From: Nesterenkonia sp. Act20
GTDB lineage: Bacteria; Actinomycetota; Actinomycetes; Actinomycetales; Micrococcaceae
Direction of reading: 5' to 3'
Length of the DNA: 64,000 bases
Assembly (NCBI RefSeq): GCF_019173455.1
Contig: NZ_JADPQH010000001.1
Location: 1,178,001 to 1,242,000 of the forward strand
Under the pieces are notes generated by a model. The model made no database searches. It was not told the DNA's origin and saw nothing but the letters and a program-made list of their open reading frames with translations. Numbering within the stretch: position 1 is the first letter of the stretch; each line of letters opens with the position of its first letter. Position numbers and translations under genes: made by a program. Shown piece after piece: positions 42,978-52,280 of this stretch.

Positions 42978-44888
42978 TCAGGCCCACTCGGCTTCGCGCA
43001 GCGCACGACGCCGCTGCTCCAGCTCCATCAGCTCGCGGTTGACGGCCTGATGCTCCTCCGGGTCGCGCGCCGGATCCATCCGCTGGAGCCGACCCAGCAG
43101 ATTGGCCTTCTGGTGGGTGATCTTCAGCTCCACCAGCCTGTTCAGGATGGACTGGCAGTACTTCTCCAGGTGCTCATCGGAATTCGTGGGAAGGGCGGTC
43201 ACGGCGAGTTCGGAGACGAAGGACTTGATCGGCTCCGGCACTTCATCGCGCACTGCGTTGACCCAGTTGCGCGGATCCGAAGCAGAGGCGGCGGCGATGC
43301 GCACGCCGTCGTGGATGGCCTGGTGCGCCGGAGCAGAGAAGCGGACCGTGAAGATCTCCTCCCACTGTTCGGCAGTCAGATGCGTCGGATGCTGGAGGAT
43401 GACTTCCAGCGCCTGACGCTCCATGAGCACCGCGGGGTCACGCGTGTCGGGCCGGGCGAACCCGCGGCCCCCGCGCGGGTCGGTCGCGGGCGACTCGCGC
43501 CGCTGGCCGCTGGGTGGGTTCGACGCAGAGGCCTTCTCCGCCTCCTGCTGGGGTGAGGGCTGGTGCTTCTGCGCGTAGGTGACCGCGCGGGCGACGTCGT
43601 CCATCTCGGCTCCCAGCCAGCCGGCAAGTTCGCGGGTGTAGGCGGGACGCAGCGCCGGGTCCTTGATGCCGCCCACGATCGGGGCGGTGGCGCGCAGGGC
43701 GCCCACCCTGCCTTCGATGGTGTTCAGGTCAAACTCGCGCAGCTTCGCGCGGATGGCGAACTCGAAGAGCGGGGTCTTGGAGTTGATCAGCTCCTTGACC
43801 GCCTCATCCCCTCGGTGCTGGCGGATGTCGCAGGGGTCCATTCCTTCAGGTCCCACGGCGATGAAGGTCTTGGCGAGGAACATGTGGTCCTCCTTGAAGG
43901 CCTTCAGCGCCGCCTGCTGGCCTGCCTGATCGCCGTCGAAGGTGAAGATGACCTCCCCGGCGCCGCCCTCGTCCGAGATCAGCCGGCGCGCGATCCGGAT
44001 ATGGCCCTCGCCGAAGGCCGTGCCGCAGGTGGCCACCGCGGTCTCGACCCCTGCCACGTGGCAGGCCATGACGTCGGTATAACCCTCCACCACGACGAGC
44101 TGACGCTGCTTGGCGACGTGGCGCTTGGCGTGCTCGATCCCGTAGAGGACCTGGGACTTCTTGTAGATGGCGGTCTCCGGGGAGTTCAGGTACTTGGGTC
44201 CCTTGTCCTCCTCGTAGAGGTGCCGACCGCCGAAGCCCACGGTGTTGCCGGTCATGTCGCGGATCGGCCACATGAGCCGACCGCGGAAGCGGTCGTAGAT
44301 CCCGCGGCTGCCGGAGGAGAACATCCCGGTCTCGGTGAGCTCCTCCTCGGAGAAGCCTTTGGAGCGCAGATGCTTGAGCAGGTTGTCCCAGCCCTTGGGG
44401 GCGTAGCCCACGGAGAACTGGGCGGCGTGCTCGCGGGTGAATCCGCGGCCGGTGAGCATCTGGCGGGCGATCTGCGCCTCCGGGCTCTGCAGGGCCTGCT
44501 GGAAGAACTCATCGGCGATCTTATGGGCATCGAGAAGCCGCTGGCGGCGTCCGATCTCTGCCTTGTCGGGGCCCTTGCCGCCGTCCTCGTAGCGCAGCTC
44601 GATCCCGAGCCTGCCGGCGAGCTTCTCCACGGTCTCCTGGAAGCTGGTGTGCTCCATGCCCATGAGGAAGGCGATCACGTCGCCGGATTCTCCGCAGCCG
44701 AAGCAGTGGAAGGTGCCCACCTGGGGACGGATGTGGAAGCTCGGTGAGCGCTCGTCGTGGAACGGGCACAGGCCCTTCCACGAGCCGATTCCGGCGCCCT
44801 TGAGCGTGACGTACTGTTCGACGACCTCGCGAAGGTCCGCACGCTCGCGCACAGCGTCGATGTCCTCGCGTTTGATCAGTCCGGCCAT
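42978..44888 (-). CDS. dnaG: DNA primase
   Basis: DnaG makes RNA primers for replication. The 636-residue protein has the N-terminal zinc ribbon CPFH...CFGC (C41, H44, C62, C65), the Toprim domain with VVEGYTDVMA and FTFDGDQAGQ, and a C-terminal helicase-binding region with MERQALEVILQHP. Its length is typical of actinobacterial primases. The start at 44888 has a leaderless promoter. It is divergent from ybaK. Confidence 0.97.
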   Translation of the reverse strand: MAGLIKREDIDAVRERADLREVVEQYVTLKGAGIGSWKGLCPFHDERSPSFHIRPQVGTFHCFGCGESGDVIAFLMGMEHTSFQETVEKLAGRLGIELRYEDGGKGPDKAEIGRRQRLLDAHKIADEFFQQALQSPEAQIARQMLTGRGFTREHAAQFSVGYAPKGWDNLLKHLRSKGFSEEELTETGMFSSGSRGIYDRFRGRLMWPIRDMTGNTVGFGGRHLYEEDKGPKYLNSPETAIYKKSQVLYGIEHAKRHVAKQRQLVVVEGYTDVMACHVAGVETAVATCGTAFGEGHIRIARRLISDEGGAGEVIFTFDGDQAGQQAALKAFKEDHMFLAKTFIAVGPEGMDPCDIRQHRGDEAVKELINSKTPLFEFAIRAKLREFDLNTIEGRVGALRATAPIVGGIKDPALRPAYTRELAGWLGAEMDDVARAVTYAQKHQPSPQQEAEKASASNPPSGQRRESPATDPRGGRGFARPDTRDPAVLMERQALEVILQHPTHLTAEQWEEIFTVRFSAPAHQAIHDGVRIAAASASDPRNWVNAVRDEVPEPIKSFVSELAVTALPTNSDEHLEKYCQSILNRLVELKITHQKANLLGRLQRMDPARDPEEHQAVNRELMELEQRRRALREAEWA

Positions 44889-44894
44889 GGTCCT

Positions 44895-44900
44895 AATCTA
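44895..44900 (-). promoter_or_regulatory. -10 hexamer of a leaderless promoter (dnaG)
   Basis: Read leftward, TAGATT lies 6 bases before the ATG at 44888. Confidence 0.6.
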
Positions 44901-44986
44901 CTCGGCGCGGCCAAATCATGACCGGTCGGTGCCGGGCCTGTGGAGTGCGTGGATGCAGTGCGTCCGTGGAGGACTCGAAGTCTCGC

Positions 44987-44992
44987 TAGGCT
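44987..44992 (+). promoter_or_regulatory. -10 hexamer upstream of the YbaK gene
   Basis: TAGGCT lies 7 bases before the ATG at 45000. A GGAG within the spacer could equally be a ribosome site if transcription starts further upstream. Confidence 0.5.
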
Positions 44993-44999
44993 GGAGATC

Positions 45000-45497
45000 A
45001 TGAGTGAACTTTCCGGACGTGAGCGCGTGCAGTCAGATGCCGATTCCCGCGCGGTGACCCTCGAGTTCGTCCAGCGCGGACCCGCGTCCTCCCTGGAGGA
45101 GGCGGCACAGAATCTCGGCCTCGAGCCCCGGGAGATCGTCAAGACCCTGGTGGCCAAGGCGAAGCTCACCCAGTCCGCCACCGAGCACAGCTACGTGGTG
45201 GCCCTGATCCCCGGGGACAAGCAGGTGGACTGGGCCAAGCTGCGACGGCTCGCCGGGATGAAGAAGATGTCGATGACCGCACCCGAGGAGGCGGTGGAGG
45301 CCACCGGGTATCACCCGGGCACGATCACCCCGTTCGGCGCGCGCACGGCCTCCGGTGAGCAGTGGCCGATCTACGCGGACGACTCGATCTCGGGCAGGAT
45401 CGCGATGGGCGCCGGCGAACCGGACCTGAATCTCTTCGTGGATGCGGATGAGCTGTTCGAGGCCTTCGACGTCGTCGTCGGGGACATTAGCAAATAG
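45000..45497 (+). CDS. YbaK/EbsC-family aminoacyl-tRNA deacylase
   Basis: The 165-residue single-domain protein belongs to the YbaK/ProX/PrdX editing family, which hydrolyses mischarged tRNA such as Cys-tRNA(Pro). Family features are IVKTLVAKA with the conserved lysine (near 50), VALIPGDKQVDW, the PEEAVEATGYHPGTITPFG motif (near 101-119) and the late DADELFEAF. The exact tRNA substrate cannot be told. Confidence 0.9.
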   Translation: MSELSGRERVQSDADSRAVTLEFVQRGPASSLEEAAQNLGLEPREIVKTLVAKAKLTQSATEHSYVVALIPGDKQVDWAKLRRLAGMKKMSMTAPEEAVEATGYHPGTITPFGARTASGEQWPIYADDSISGRIAMGAGEPDLNLFVDADELFEAFDVVVGDISK

Positions 45498-45508
45498 CGT
45501 CCCTTCTG

Positions 45509-45582
45509 CGTTGAGCGGCGGATTCTCCGAGCATCAGGGCCCTGCTTCCGCATGAGATACCCGGAGATTCCGCCCCTCAACG
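45509..45582. terminator. Long imperfect hairpin between converging genes
   Basis: Arms 45509-45529 and 45562-45582 pair over 21 bases with about three mismatches (outer CGTTGAG / CTCAACG, inner TCTCCG / CGGAGA). It lies between the converging ybaK and dgt genes. No T-tract is present. Confidence 0.65.
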
Positions 45583-45613
45583 GAAGAAGAGGGGTCCGCC
45601 CCTCCGGGAGAGG

Positions 45614-46936
45614 CTAGGCGAAGAGGCGGTTGAAGACCGGGCGGCCGTTGACCAGGGTGTCGTACCACTCCAGGGCCGCACCGTCGGTGAGCGAGGCGAT
45701 CTGATCGATGATCGCGCGCCGGCGGCCCGACTCGTCGGCGGCATCGTGGAAATCCGCCTGGAACGGCGGCTCCAGAAACTGATCCCCCGTCTCGGTCAGC
45801 AGCGCATGCAGCCCTTCGATGACCTCGCTCTGCCGGGCGTAGATCGGCTTCTGCTCCCGCGAAGCCATGATGTAGTTCGCGGCGATCCCCTTCATCAGCG
45901 AGATCTCCTCCAGCGTGTCGCCCGGCACCACCAGGTCCGCCTCATGGCGGACCAGCGGACGGTCGCCGTAGGCCTCCCGGGTGGCGGCGAAGATCGCGTG
46001 GGAGAACCGGCCGATCAGCTCGCTGGTCATGTTCTTCAGCGCCGCCAGCGCCTTCCGAGAGCCGTCGGACTCCCCCACCCAGGATTCCGCCGAGGCGAGG
46101 CGCTGAAGCGCGGCCTCGATCCGCTCCGGGTCGGTCTCGGGCAGGTACCAGTCGTGGGTGGTCTGCACCACGCGGCGCCGCTGCAGCGGATCCGAGAGGA
46201 ACTTCAGCTGGAAGCGGCCGTTGACCACGCCGTCCTCGATGTCATGCACGGAGTAGGCGATGTCATCGGCGGCGTCCATCACCTGGGCCTCCATGGATCT
46301 GCGCCGGCCGTCCACGCCCGCTCGGATCCAGTCGAAGACCTCGAGGTCATCGGCATAGGCGCCGAACTTCGGGCTGCGGCTGCCATCGGGCAGCGCCGGG
46401 GCCTCATGGGCCTGCCAGGGGTACTTCACCGCGGCGTCCAGCGAGGCGCGGGTCAGGTTCAGCCCGGCGGAGCGCCCGTCGGGGTGGAAGCGCTTGGTCT
46501 CCAGCCGGGTCAGCAGTCGCAGCGTCTGCGCATTGCCTTCGAACCCGCCGTGCTCGGCGGCCAGTGCGTTCAGCACGGTCTCCCCGTGGTGGCCGAAGGG
46601 AGGGTGCCCGAGGTCGTGGGAGAGGCAGGCGGCGTCGACGACGTCGGGGTCGCAGCCCAGCAGGCGGCCGAGGTCTCGGCCCACCTGGGCGACCTCCAGC
46701 GAATGGGTCAGGCGGGTGCGGGAGAAGTCGTCGATGTCCGGGGAGACCACCTGGGTCTTGGCGCCGAGTCGGCGCAGCGCGGAGGAGTGCAGCAGCCGGG
46801 CGCGGTCGCGTTCGAAGCTTGACCGGTAGACCGACTTCCCGTGCTCGGGCACCCAGCGGGCCTCGTCCGCCTCGGTGTAGCCCGGCCGCAGGGCCGCGTA
46901 TCCGCCCTCCACTCGCTCCACATTCTGCGCACTCAT
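45614..46936 (-). CDS. dgt: Deoxyguanosinetriphosphate triphosphohydrolase-like protein
   Basis: This 440-residue HD-domain hydrolase splits dNTPs, typically dGTP, to nucleoside and tripolyphosphate. The HD signature is HSLEVAQVGRDLG and CLSHDLGHPPFGHHGE, followed by DAADDIAYSVHDIEDG. It lies in a conserved dnaG-dgt-dusB block. The ATG at 46936 has TAAGGT 7 bases upstream. Confidence 0.94.
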   Translation of the reverse strand: MSAQNVERVEGGYAALRPGYTEADEARWVPEHGKSVYRSSFERDRARLLHSSALRRLGAKTQVVSPDIDDFSRTRLTHSLEVAQVGRDLGRLLGCDPDVVDAACLSHDLGHPPFGHHGETVLNALAAEHGGFEGNAQTLRLLTRLETKRFHPDGRSAGLNLTRASLDAAVKYPWQAHEAPALPDGSRSPKFGAYADDLEVFDWIRAGVDGRRRSMEAQVMDAADDIAYSVHDIEDGVVNGRFQLKFLSDPLQRRRVVQTTHDWYLPETDPERIEAALQRLASAESWVGESDGSRKALAALKNMTSELIGRFSHAIFAATREAYGDRPLVRHEADLVVPGDTLEEISLMKGIAANYIMASREQKPIYARQSEVIEGLHALLTETGDQFLEPPFQADFHDAADESGRRRAIIDQIASLTDGAALEWYDTLVNGRPVFNRLFA

Positions 46937-46943
46937 GCGTTCA

Positions 46944-46949
46944 ACCTTA
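46944..46949 (-). promoter_or_regulatory. Possible -10 hexamer of dgt
   Basis: Read leftward, TAAGGT lies 7 bases before the ATG at 46936 and overlaps the end of dusB (stop at 46947). dgt may also be read through from dusB. Confidence 0.4.
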
Positions 46950-48173
46950 GCCGCCGGAGGTATCGACCTCTGCGGCCTGGATCATCTCCCGCTGTGCCTC
47001 GTTGAGTTCCTGGGATTCCAGCCAGTCCTGCGGGAGGTGAACCTTCTTCGGCGAGCCGGCTCGGCCGCGCGGGCCTTCGGCGTCGGCACCGGGGTACTCC
47101 AGGCTCTGATCCAGCTGCCCGAGGAGGTCCTCGAGCTGGGCCATGGTCTCCACCGCAACCAGCTGGGTGCGCAGCGCCGAGCCCACGGCGTATCCCTTGA
47201 AGTACCAGGCCACGTGCTTGCGGATGTCCTGCATGGCCTTGCGCTCGTCACCGTCGAAATAGGGGATCAGCATCTGCGCATGGCGCAGCAGCGTGGCCGA
47301 GACCATCGGCAGATCGGGGCGGTGGCGCTCGGGGCGCCCCTCGAAGGCCGCCTGAAGGTCTCCGAAGAGCCAGGGACGGCCCTGACAGCCGCGGCCGACG
47401 ACGACGCCGTCCACCCCGGTCTGCTCCACCATCGCGACTGCATCCTCTGCGGACCAGATGTCGCCGTTGCCCAGGACCGGGATGTCCGTGAGGGATTCCC
47501 GCAGCGCAGCGATCGCGGTCCAGTCGGCCTGGCCCGAGTAGTGCTGGCGGGCGGTCCGGCCGTGCAGCGCCACAGCGGCGACCCCGGAGTCCCGGGCGAT
47601 CTTGCCGGCCTCAATGAAGGTGAGGTGGTCCTCGTCGATGCCTTTGCGCATCTTGACCGTCACCGGGATGTTCGCCTTCGAGGCCTCCCGCACGGCGGTG
47701 GCCACGATGGACTCGAAGAGCCGGGTCTTCCAGGGCAGCGCCGAGCCGCCACCCTTGCGAGTGACCTTGGGCACCGGGCAGCCGAAGTTCATGTCGATGT
47801 GATCGGCACGGCCCTCTTCGACCAGCATGCGCACGGCATGTCCGGTGGTGACCGGGTCCACCGAGTACAGCTGCACCGAGCGGGGGACCTCGTCGGGTTC
47901 GTGCTTGATGATCCTCAGCGACTCGGGCCGACGCTCCACCAGCGCACGAGCGGTGACCATCTCATTGACGAAGAGTCCGCCGCCGTAGTCGCGGCAGAGT
48001 CTGCGGAAGGCGGTGTTGGTGATCCCTGCCATCGGGGCGAGCACCACAGGGGTGTCCACGGTGATGGGTCCCAGCTTCAGCGGCGGCAGCAGCGCGCCGG
48101 TCCGCGGCGGTGGTGCGTCTGTCCCCAGCGAAGCGGTGCCTGTCCTCGACGGGGCGGTGGTCTCGACGGTCAT
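46947..48173 (-). CDS. dusB: tRNA-dihydrouridine synthase
   Basis: This FMN enzyme reduces uridines in tRNA. The 408-residue protein has LAPMAGITNTAFRRLC, the catalytic cysteine in MNFGCPVPKVTRKGGGSAL, KMRKG, ALHGRTARQ and the FMN-phosphate site GVVVGRGCQGRPWLF. It is longer than usual because of extra residues at both ends. It lies 11 bases after the GNAT gene. Confidence 0.95.
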   Translation of the reverse strand: MTVETTAPSRTGTASLGTDAPPPRTGALLPPLKLGPITVDTPVVLAPMAGITNTAFRRLCRDYGGGLFVNEMVTARALVERRPESLRIIKHEPDEVPRSVQLYSVDPVTTGHAVRMLVEEGRADHIDMNFGCPVPKVTRKGGGSALPWKTRLFESIVATAVREASKANIPVTVKMRKGIDEDHLTFIEAGKIARDSGVAAVALHGRTARQHYSGQADWTAIAALRESLTDIPVLGNGDIWSAEDAVAMVEQTGVDGVVVGRGCQGRPWLFGDLQAAFEGRPERHRPDLPMVSATLLRHAQMLIPYFDGDERKAMQDIRKHVAWYFKGYAVGSALRTQLVAVETMAQLEDLLGQLDQSLEYPGADAEGPRGRAGSPKKVHLPQDWLESQELNEAQREMIQAAEVDTSGG

Positions 48174-48184
48174 GGAGGGAGTCC

Positions 48185-49150
48185 TCAGGCTGCGTCACGG
48201 GCGTAGATGAGCGCCTCGAAGTCGAACTCGGCCAGGCCTGCCTCGATGAGTTCATCGGTGACGGTCTTCAGCGGCACCATGGCGTCATCGACCTCGACCT
48301 TGACCGGGAAGTGCGCGGCCAGCATGGAGAGCATCGCGCGGCAGGAGGTCTCGGCGTCGGCCTCGGGCAGCTCGGGGTTCCATCCCAGCAGCACGTCGGC
48401 CGGATCCTCGGTGCGCTCGGGGGTGTAGCTGATCGCGAAGGACAGGATGCTGTTGTCTCCACCGTTGGCGGTGTCGCGCAGCACCACGGCACCCGAGGCC
48501 CCGGTCTCCGGTGCCAGCAGCATCTGCTGGGCCCGGCCCACGGTCATCTCGGAACGATCCCAGGTGTGAACGGCGTTGTAGAAGTCAGCCACCAGCTGGG
48601 TGAGCTCCACCGACCCGGTGGCGAGGTCCTCAAGATCGAGGCCCGCGCTGTCCAGGTCGGGCAGCTTGATCGCGCCGGGCTGCACCACGACCTGGCGCGA
48701 GGCCTGGATCTTGGTGAAGCCGTTGTCCTTGAGGAAGCACTGCGCGGCGGAACGCTTGGCCACCCGGGACTTCAATGACTGGACGGCACAGTTGGGAACC
48801 TCAGCCTCGAGGATCTGCAGCATCTGCGCGGCCACGCCGCGGCGGCGGTGCTCGGGAGCGACCTCCGCGTAGAAGGACAGCCGGTCGGGGTGCAGCGAGG
48901 AGCGGAAGATGGTGGCCGCGGCGACCGGCAGACCATCGGCCTCCGCCACGATGCACCGGGACCAGGGCTCGTTCGAGGAGGGCCGCAGCAGACTGCGGTC
49001 CTGGTGGTGCATCGAGTTTTCCGGGTCTCCCCAGACCTGGAGCAGCTTCAGATCGTCACCTTCGGCCCAGGGCCGCACCGTGAGACCGGAGTCCAGGGTG
49101 AGGCGGGCTGGGTCGCCAGGCCGAGCTGCGGCGTCGTGCTCAGTGCTCAT
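48185..49150 (-). CDS. GNAT-family acetyltransferase
   Basis: The 321-residue protein has one clear acetyl-CoA site, EVAPEHRRRGVAAQMLQ (about 108-124), in the N-terminal half. The C-terminal half shows a weaker, GNAT-like fold without that motif. Two-domain GNAT proteins are common in actinobacteria; the substrate is unknown. The ATG at 49150 follows GAAGGA. It probably forms a transcript with dusB. Confidence 0.85.
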   Translation of the reverse strand: MSTEHDAAARPGDPARLTLDSGLTVRPWAEGDDLKLLQVWGDPENSMHHQDRSLLRPSSNEPWSRCIVAEADGLPVAAATIFRSSLHPDRLSFYAEVAPEHRRRGVAAQMLQILEAEVPNCAVQSLKSRVAKRSAAQCFLKDNGFTKIQASRQVVVQPGAIKLPDLDSAGLDLEDLATGSVELTQLVADFYNAVHTWDRSEMTVGRAQQMLLAPETGASGAVVLRDTANGGDNSILSFAISYTPERTEDPADVLLGWNPELPEADAETSCRAMLSMLAAHFPVKVEVDDAMVPLKTVTDELIEAGLAEFDFEALIYARDAA

Positions 49151-49284
49151 CGCGTGTCCTTCAAGAGTGCAGACAGTGTCGTTCAGGTCAACCAATCTAT
49201 GGTAGTACCGAATCTCGACACTGCCAAAGCGGGGATGTGGGTGTGCGATACCCGCTGTTCAGCAGCTCACCCCAGCAGCCCGAC

Positions 49285-50667
49285 TCAGCCCAGCAGCTTG
49301 ACCGCCAGGTAGGACTGGACCTTGTCCAGAGAGACGCGCTCCTGGGTCATCTCATCGCGGTCGCGGATGGTGACGGCCTGGTCCTCGAGGGTGTCGAAGT
49401 CCACGGTGATGCAGAACGGGGTGCCGATCTCGTCCTGGCGGCGGTAGCGGCGGCCGATGGCACCGGAATCGTCGAAATCGATGTTCCAATGCTGGCGCAG
49501 CTGATCGGCGAGGTCCTGCGAGACTCCTGCCAGCTCCGGCTTCTTCGACAGCGGCAGCACCGCGGCCTTGACCGGGGCGAGCTTCGGATGGAGCTTCAGC
49601 ACCGTGCGAGTGTCCACGCCGCCCTTGGTGTTCGGCGCCTCGTCCTCGGTGTAGGAGTCCACCAGGAACGCCATCATCGCGCGGGTCAGCCCGAAGGACG
49701 GTTCGATCACGTAGGGGGTGTAGCGGGTGCCGCTGGCCTGATCGAAGTACGCCAGCTTCGCGCCGGAGGCATCGGTGTGGGAGTTCAGGTCATAGTCGGT
49801 GCGGTTCGCCACGCCCATGAGCTCGCCCCAGGCCGAGCCGGCGAAGTCGAAGCGGTACTCGAGGTCGATGGTGCCGGCGGAGTAATGCGCGCGGTCATCT
49901 TCGGGGACGTCGAACTTGCGCAGGTTCTCCGGGTTCAGACCCAGGTTGATGAACCAGTTGTAGCAGGCGTCGACCCAATGCTTGAACCACTCGTCGGCCT
50001 CGTCCGGGTGGGTGAAGTACTCGATCTCCATCTGCTCGAACTCGCGGGTGCGGAAGATGAAGTTGCCGGGGGTGATCTCGTTGCGGAAGGCCTTGCCGAT
50101 CTGACCGATGCCGAAGGGTGGCTTCTTGCGCGCCGAGGTGACCACGTTGTTGAAGTTCACGAAGATGCCCTGGGCGGTCTCGGGGCGCATATAGTGCAGC
50201 CCCTCCTCGTCATCGACGGGGCCAAGGTAGGTCTTCATCAGACCGGAGAACTGCTGGGGCTCGGTCCACTTGCCGGGCTGGCCGGTCTCGGGATCGCGGA
50301 TGTCGGCGAGCCCGTTCTCTGGAGGGTGACCGTGCTTGGCCTCATAGGCCTCGATCAGATGATCGGCGCGGTAGCGGCGGTGGGTGTGCAGCGACTCCAC
50401 CAGCGGGTCGGAGAAGGTCTTGACGTGGCCCGAAGCATGCCAGACCGCCTGCGGCAGGATGATCGCCGAATCCAGACCGACCATGTCACCGCGTCCGCGG
50501 ATGAAGGTCTGCCACCACTCGGCCTTGATGTTCTCCTTGAGCTCGGTGCCCAGTGGCCCGTAGTCCCAGGCAGACCGTGTGCCGCCGTAGATCTCTCCCG
50601 ACTGGAACACGAAGCCGCGACGCTTCGCGAGGGAGATGACTTTGTCGAGTGCGGTCTCTTTGGCCAT
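49285..50667 (-). CDS. glyS: Glycyl-tRNA synthetase (alpha2 type)
   Basis: This class II synthetase charges tRNA(Gly). The 460-residue homodimeric form has [24 protein letters not shown] at the start, GIFVNFNNV, the motif 2 loop [21 protein letters not shown], and motif 3 in [14 protein letters not shown]. The C-terminal anticodon domain begins near [12 protein letters not shown]. The ATG at 50667 has GAGGTG about 13 bases upstream. No T-box or glycine riboswitch is visible in the 49-base gap before it. Confidence 0.97.
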   Translation of the reverse strand: MAKETALDKVISLAKRRGFVFQSGEIYGGTRSAWDYGPLGTELKENIKAEWWQTFIRGRGDMVGLDSAIILPQAVWHASGHVKTFSDPLVESLHTHRRYRADHLIEAYEAKHGHPPENGLADIRDPETGQPGKWTEPQQFSGLMKTYLGPVDDEEGLHYMRPETAQGIFVNFNNVVTSARKKPPFGIGQIGKAFRNEITPGNFIFRTREFEQMEIEYFTHPDEADEWFKHWVDACYNWFINLGLNPENLRKFDVPEDDRAHYSAGTIDLEYRFDFAGSAWGELMGVANRTDYDLNSHTDASGAKLAYFDQASGTRYTPYVIEPSFGLTRAMMAFLVDSYTEDEAPNTKGGVDTRTVLKLHPKLAPVKAAVLPLSKKPELAGVSQDLADQLRQHWNIDFDDSGAIGRRYRRQDEIGTPFCITVDFDTLEDQAVTIRDRDEMTQERVSLDKVQSYLAVKLLG

Positions 50668-50716
50668 GTGGCAGATACACCTCAGGTAGTACGGGATGAA
50701 GGCAGACTGCGTCAGC

Positions 50717-51709
50717 TTATCGCGCCTGCGGACGCCCACGCAGAATGTCCGGCAGCGATGCCAGGATCACCGCAACCAGCGTCAGCACGGTGCCGAGCAC
50801 CGTGGCCGTGGTGACCAGGGAGCCGGGGGTGGGCAGCAGCACATCCAGCAGCAGAGAACCCAGGAGCTGGCCGGCGATCATCCCCATCGCGGCGATGAGC
50901 ACCCCGACCTGGGTCACCAGCAGCGCTCCCAGGGCGATGAAGATGATGCCCAGCGGGCCGCCGAGGTAGTGCCACCAGGTGGTCGAAAGGGCCGGATCGA
51001 CCCCGGCGATGAGGGCCTTGGCTGCCCAGATCAGCAGCAGGAACAGGGTTCCGGCGAGGAAATTGAAAAGGGTGCCCGGAGCGGGCCCGCCGTAGGCGGC
51101 CGAGTGCCGCCCGTTGATCGCCTGCTGGCCCGACTGCACGAATCCCGCCGAGAGCGGCAGCAGCACCAGCGCCAGCCAGGCCGCGCCGTGACCCTCGGCC
51201 GTGAGCTGGGGTGAGACCGCCCACAGCACTGCCAGGACGGTCAGCGCGGCTCCTCCCACGCGGAACGCGTTGAGTCGCATGCTGCCGGCCGGGCCGAGCC
51301 CGATGCGGTCCCAGAGCAGCCCGCCCAGGGTCTGACCGGTGACCACTGCGACGGTGAAGACCGCGACGCCGATCAGCCCGATGGTCAGCGTCTGGGTCAG
51401 CACGAAGTAGCCGCCCGCGCAGCCGGCCAGGAAGTACCACCAGCGGATGCGGCCGTCCCGCACTGCTGGTGCCACTCGCTTCAGGCCTCGGCGGCCGCGC
51501 GCTGTGCCGAAGGTCACCAGCATCATGATCAGCGTGCCCACCGAGAAGCTGATGGTGGCGGCGAGCACCGGATCGCCGATCTCGGTGGTCAGCGCAGCAT
51601 TGACCCGACCCTGAGCGGGGATCGCCATCCCCGAGCCGAGCATCAGCAGAAGCAGAAAGGCCCAGACCAGCGGGGAGCGGGGGGCCGCAGCGGGAACGGC
51701 AGAACTCAT
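50717..51709 (-). CDS. DMT-superfamily transporter, YdcZ type
   Basis: The 330-residue protein has about ten predicted helices arranged as two repeats of the YdcZ/DUF606 unit. Each starts with a glycine-rich helix ([17 protein letters not shown] and [18 protein letters not shown]) and carries [19 protein letters not shown]. The repeats reflect internal duplication. The transported substrate is unknown. The ATG at 51709 has TAGAGT 7 bases upstream. Confidence 0.88.
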   Translation of the reverse strand: MSSAVPAAAPRSPLVWAFLLLLMLGSGMAIPAQGRVNAALTTEIGDPVLAATISFSVGTLIMMLVTFGTARGRRGLKRVAPAVRDGRIRWWYFLAGCAGGYFVLTQTLTIGLIGVAVFTVAVVTGQTLGGLLWDRIGLGPAGSMRLNAFRVGGAALTVLAVLWAVSPQLTAEGHGAAWLALVLLPLSAGFVQSGQQAINGRHSAAYGGPAPGTLFNFLAGTLFLLLIWAAKALIAGVDPALSTTWWHYLGGPLGIIFIALGALLVTQVGVLIAAMGMIAGQLLGSLLLDVLLPTPGSLVTTATVLGTVLTLVAVILASLPDILRGRPQAR

Positions 51710-51716
51710 GGGGATC

Positions 51717-51722
51717 ACTCTA
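51717..51722 (-). promoter_or_regulatory. -10 hexamer of a leaderless promoter (DMT transporter)
   Basis: Read leftward, TAGAGT lies 7 bases before the ATG at 51709. Confidence 0.5.
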
Positions 51723-51770
51723 TCCAGCCCCCTCCCCCAGCGATTCGCCCTCACCTCCCCCTCCGCCCCA

Positions 51771-51845
51771 GCGTTTTACCTCCCCCTACGAGGTCTACCC
51801 TGCCGACGGCGTGCCCGGTAGAACGCGGAAGCCCGGGTAAAACGC
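51771..51845. repeat. 75-bp palindromic intergenic repeat, copy C
   Basis: It is identical in length to copies A and B and has the same 10-base inverted ends. AGGTCTACC and CGGTAGA at the matching inner positions show the same symmetry with different outer-loop bases. It lies between divergent genes, so it is not simply a terminator. Confidence 0.9.
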
Positions 51846-51865
51846 TGGGGGTGAGGGGTGGGTGG

Positions 51866-51871
51866 CAGACT
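51866..51871 (+). promoter_or_regulatory. -10 hexamer of a leaderless promoter (S4 gene)
   Basis: CAGACT lies 6 bases before the ATG at 51878. There is no Shine-Dalgarno sequence. Confidence 0.5.
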
Positions 51872-51877
51872 TGCCCC

Positions 51878-52129
51878 ATGAGCGATGTGAGTGAAGTGCC
51901 GATCAGAGATGAATCCATCCGACTGGGCCAGCTGTTGAAGCTGGCCGGGACCGTGGAGAACGGAGCGATCGCCCGGGAGGTGATCGACGCCTCAGGAGTC
52001 CGCGTGGACGGTGAGGTGGAGACCCGCCGCGGCCGTCAGATCCGCCGCGGACAGCTGGTGGAATTCGAGGGTGAGGCCTTCGGCCTGCCTGCCGCGAAGC
52101 TCATGCCCGTCGAGGACCGAGGGGACTGA
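51878..52129 (+). CDS. S4-domain RNA-binding protein
   Basis: The 83-residue protein is a stand-alone S4 domain (IRLGQLLKLAGTVENGAIAR, then VRVDGEVETRRGRQIRRGQ). It is of the YaaA/YlmH-like small RNA-binding type, likely to contact rRNA or tRNA. Its role is unknown. It is followed by a 151-base gap before the glycosyltransferases. Confidence 0.88.
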   Translation: MSDVSEVPIRDESIRLGQLLKLAGTVENGAIAREVIDASGVRVDGEVETRRGRQIRRGQLVEFEGEAFGLPAAKLMPVEDRGD

Positions 52130-52280
52130 ACTGGACCGCCGGGAAACCTTGTGTAAAGTGCGTCTATAGGACCGGTGCACGCGGTGTGCCGGGCCTCACA
52201 CGACATTTCTCGCGAGGCTCGTGCCGGTGATCTGACCGGCGACAGGGGCCGGTGCCTCGCCCAGTGAACAAGGGGTGCGG

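Noticed and set aside
49151-49284. T-box or glycine riboswitch near glyS
   Set aside because: This gap is downstream of glyS, and the true upstream gap is only 49 bases. No specifier, antiterminator or glycine aptamer pattern is present.
31376-51845. Palindromic repeats as CRISPR repeats
   Set aside because: The copies are 8-12 kb apart, each alone in a gap, with no spacers between them and no cas genes.
52130-52280. Possible riboswitch before the glycosyltransferases
   Set aside because: Only a 6-base inverted repeat is seen. No known riboswitch core could be recognised.
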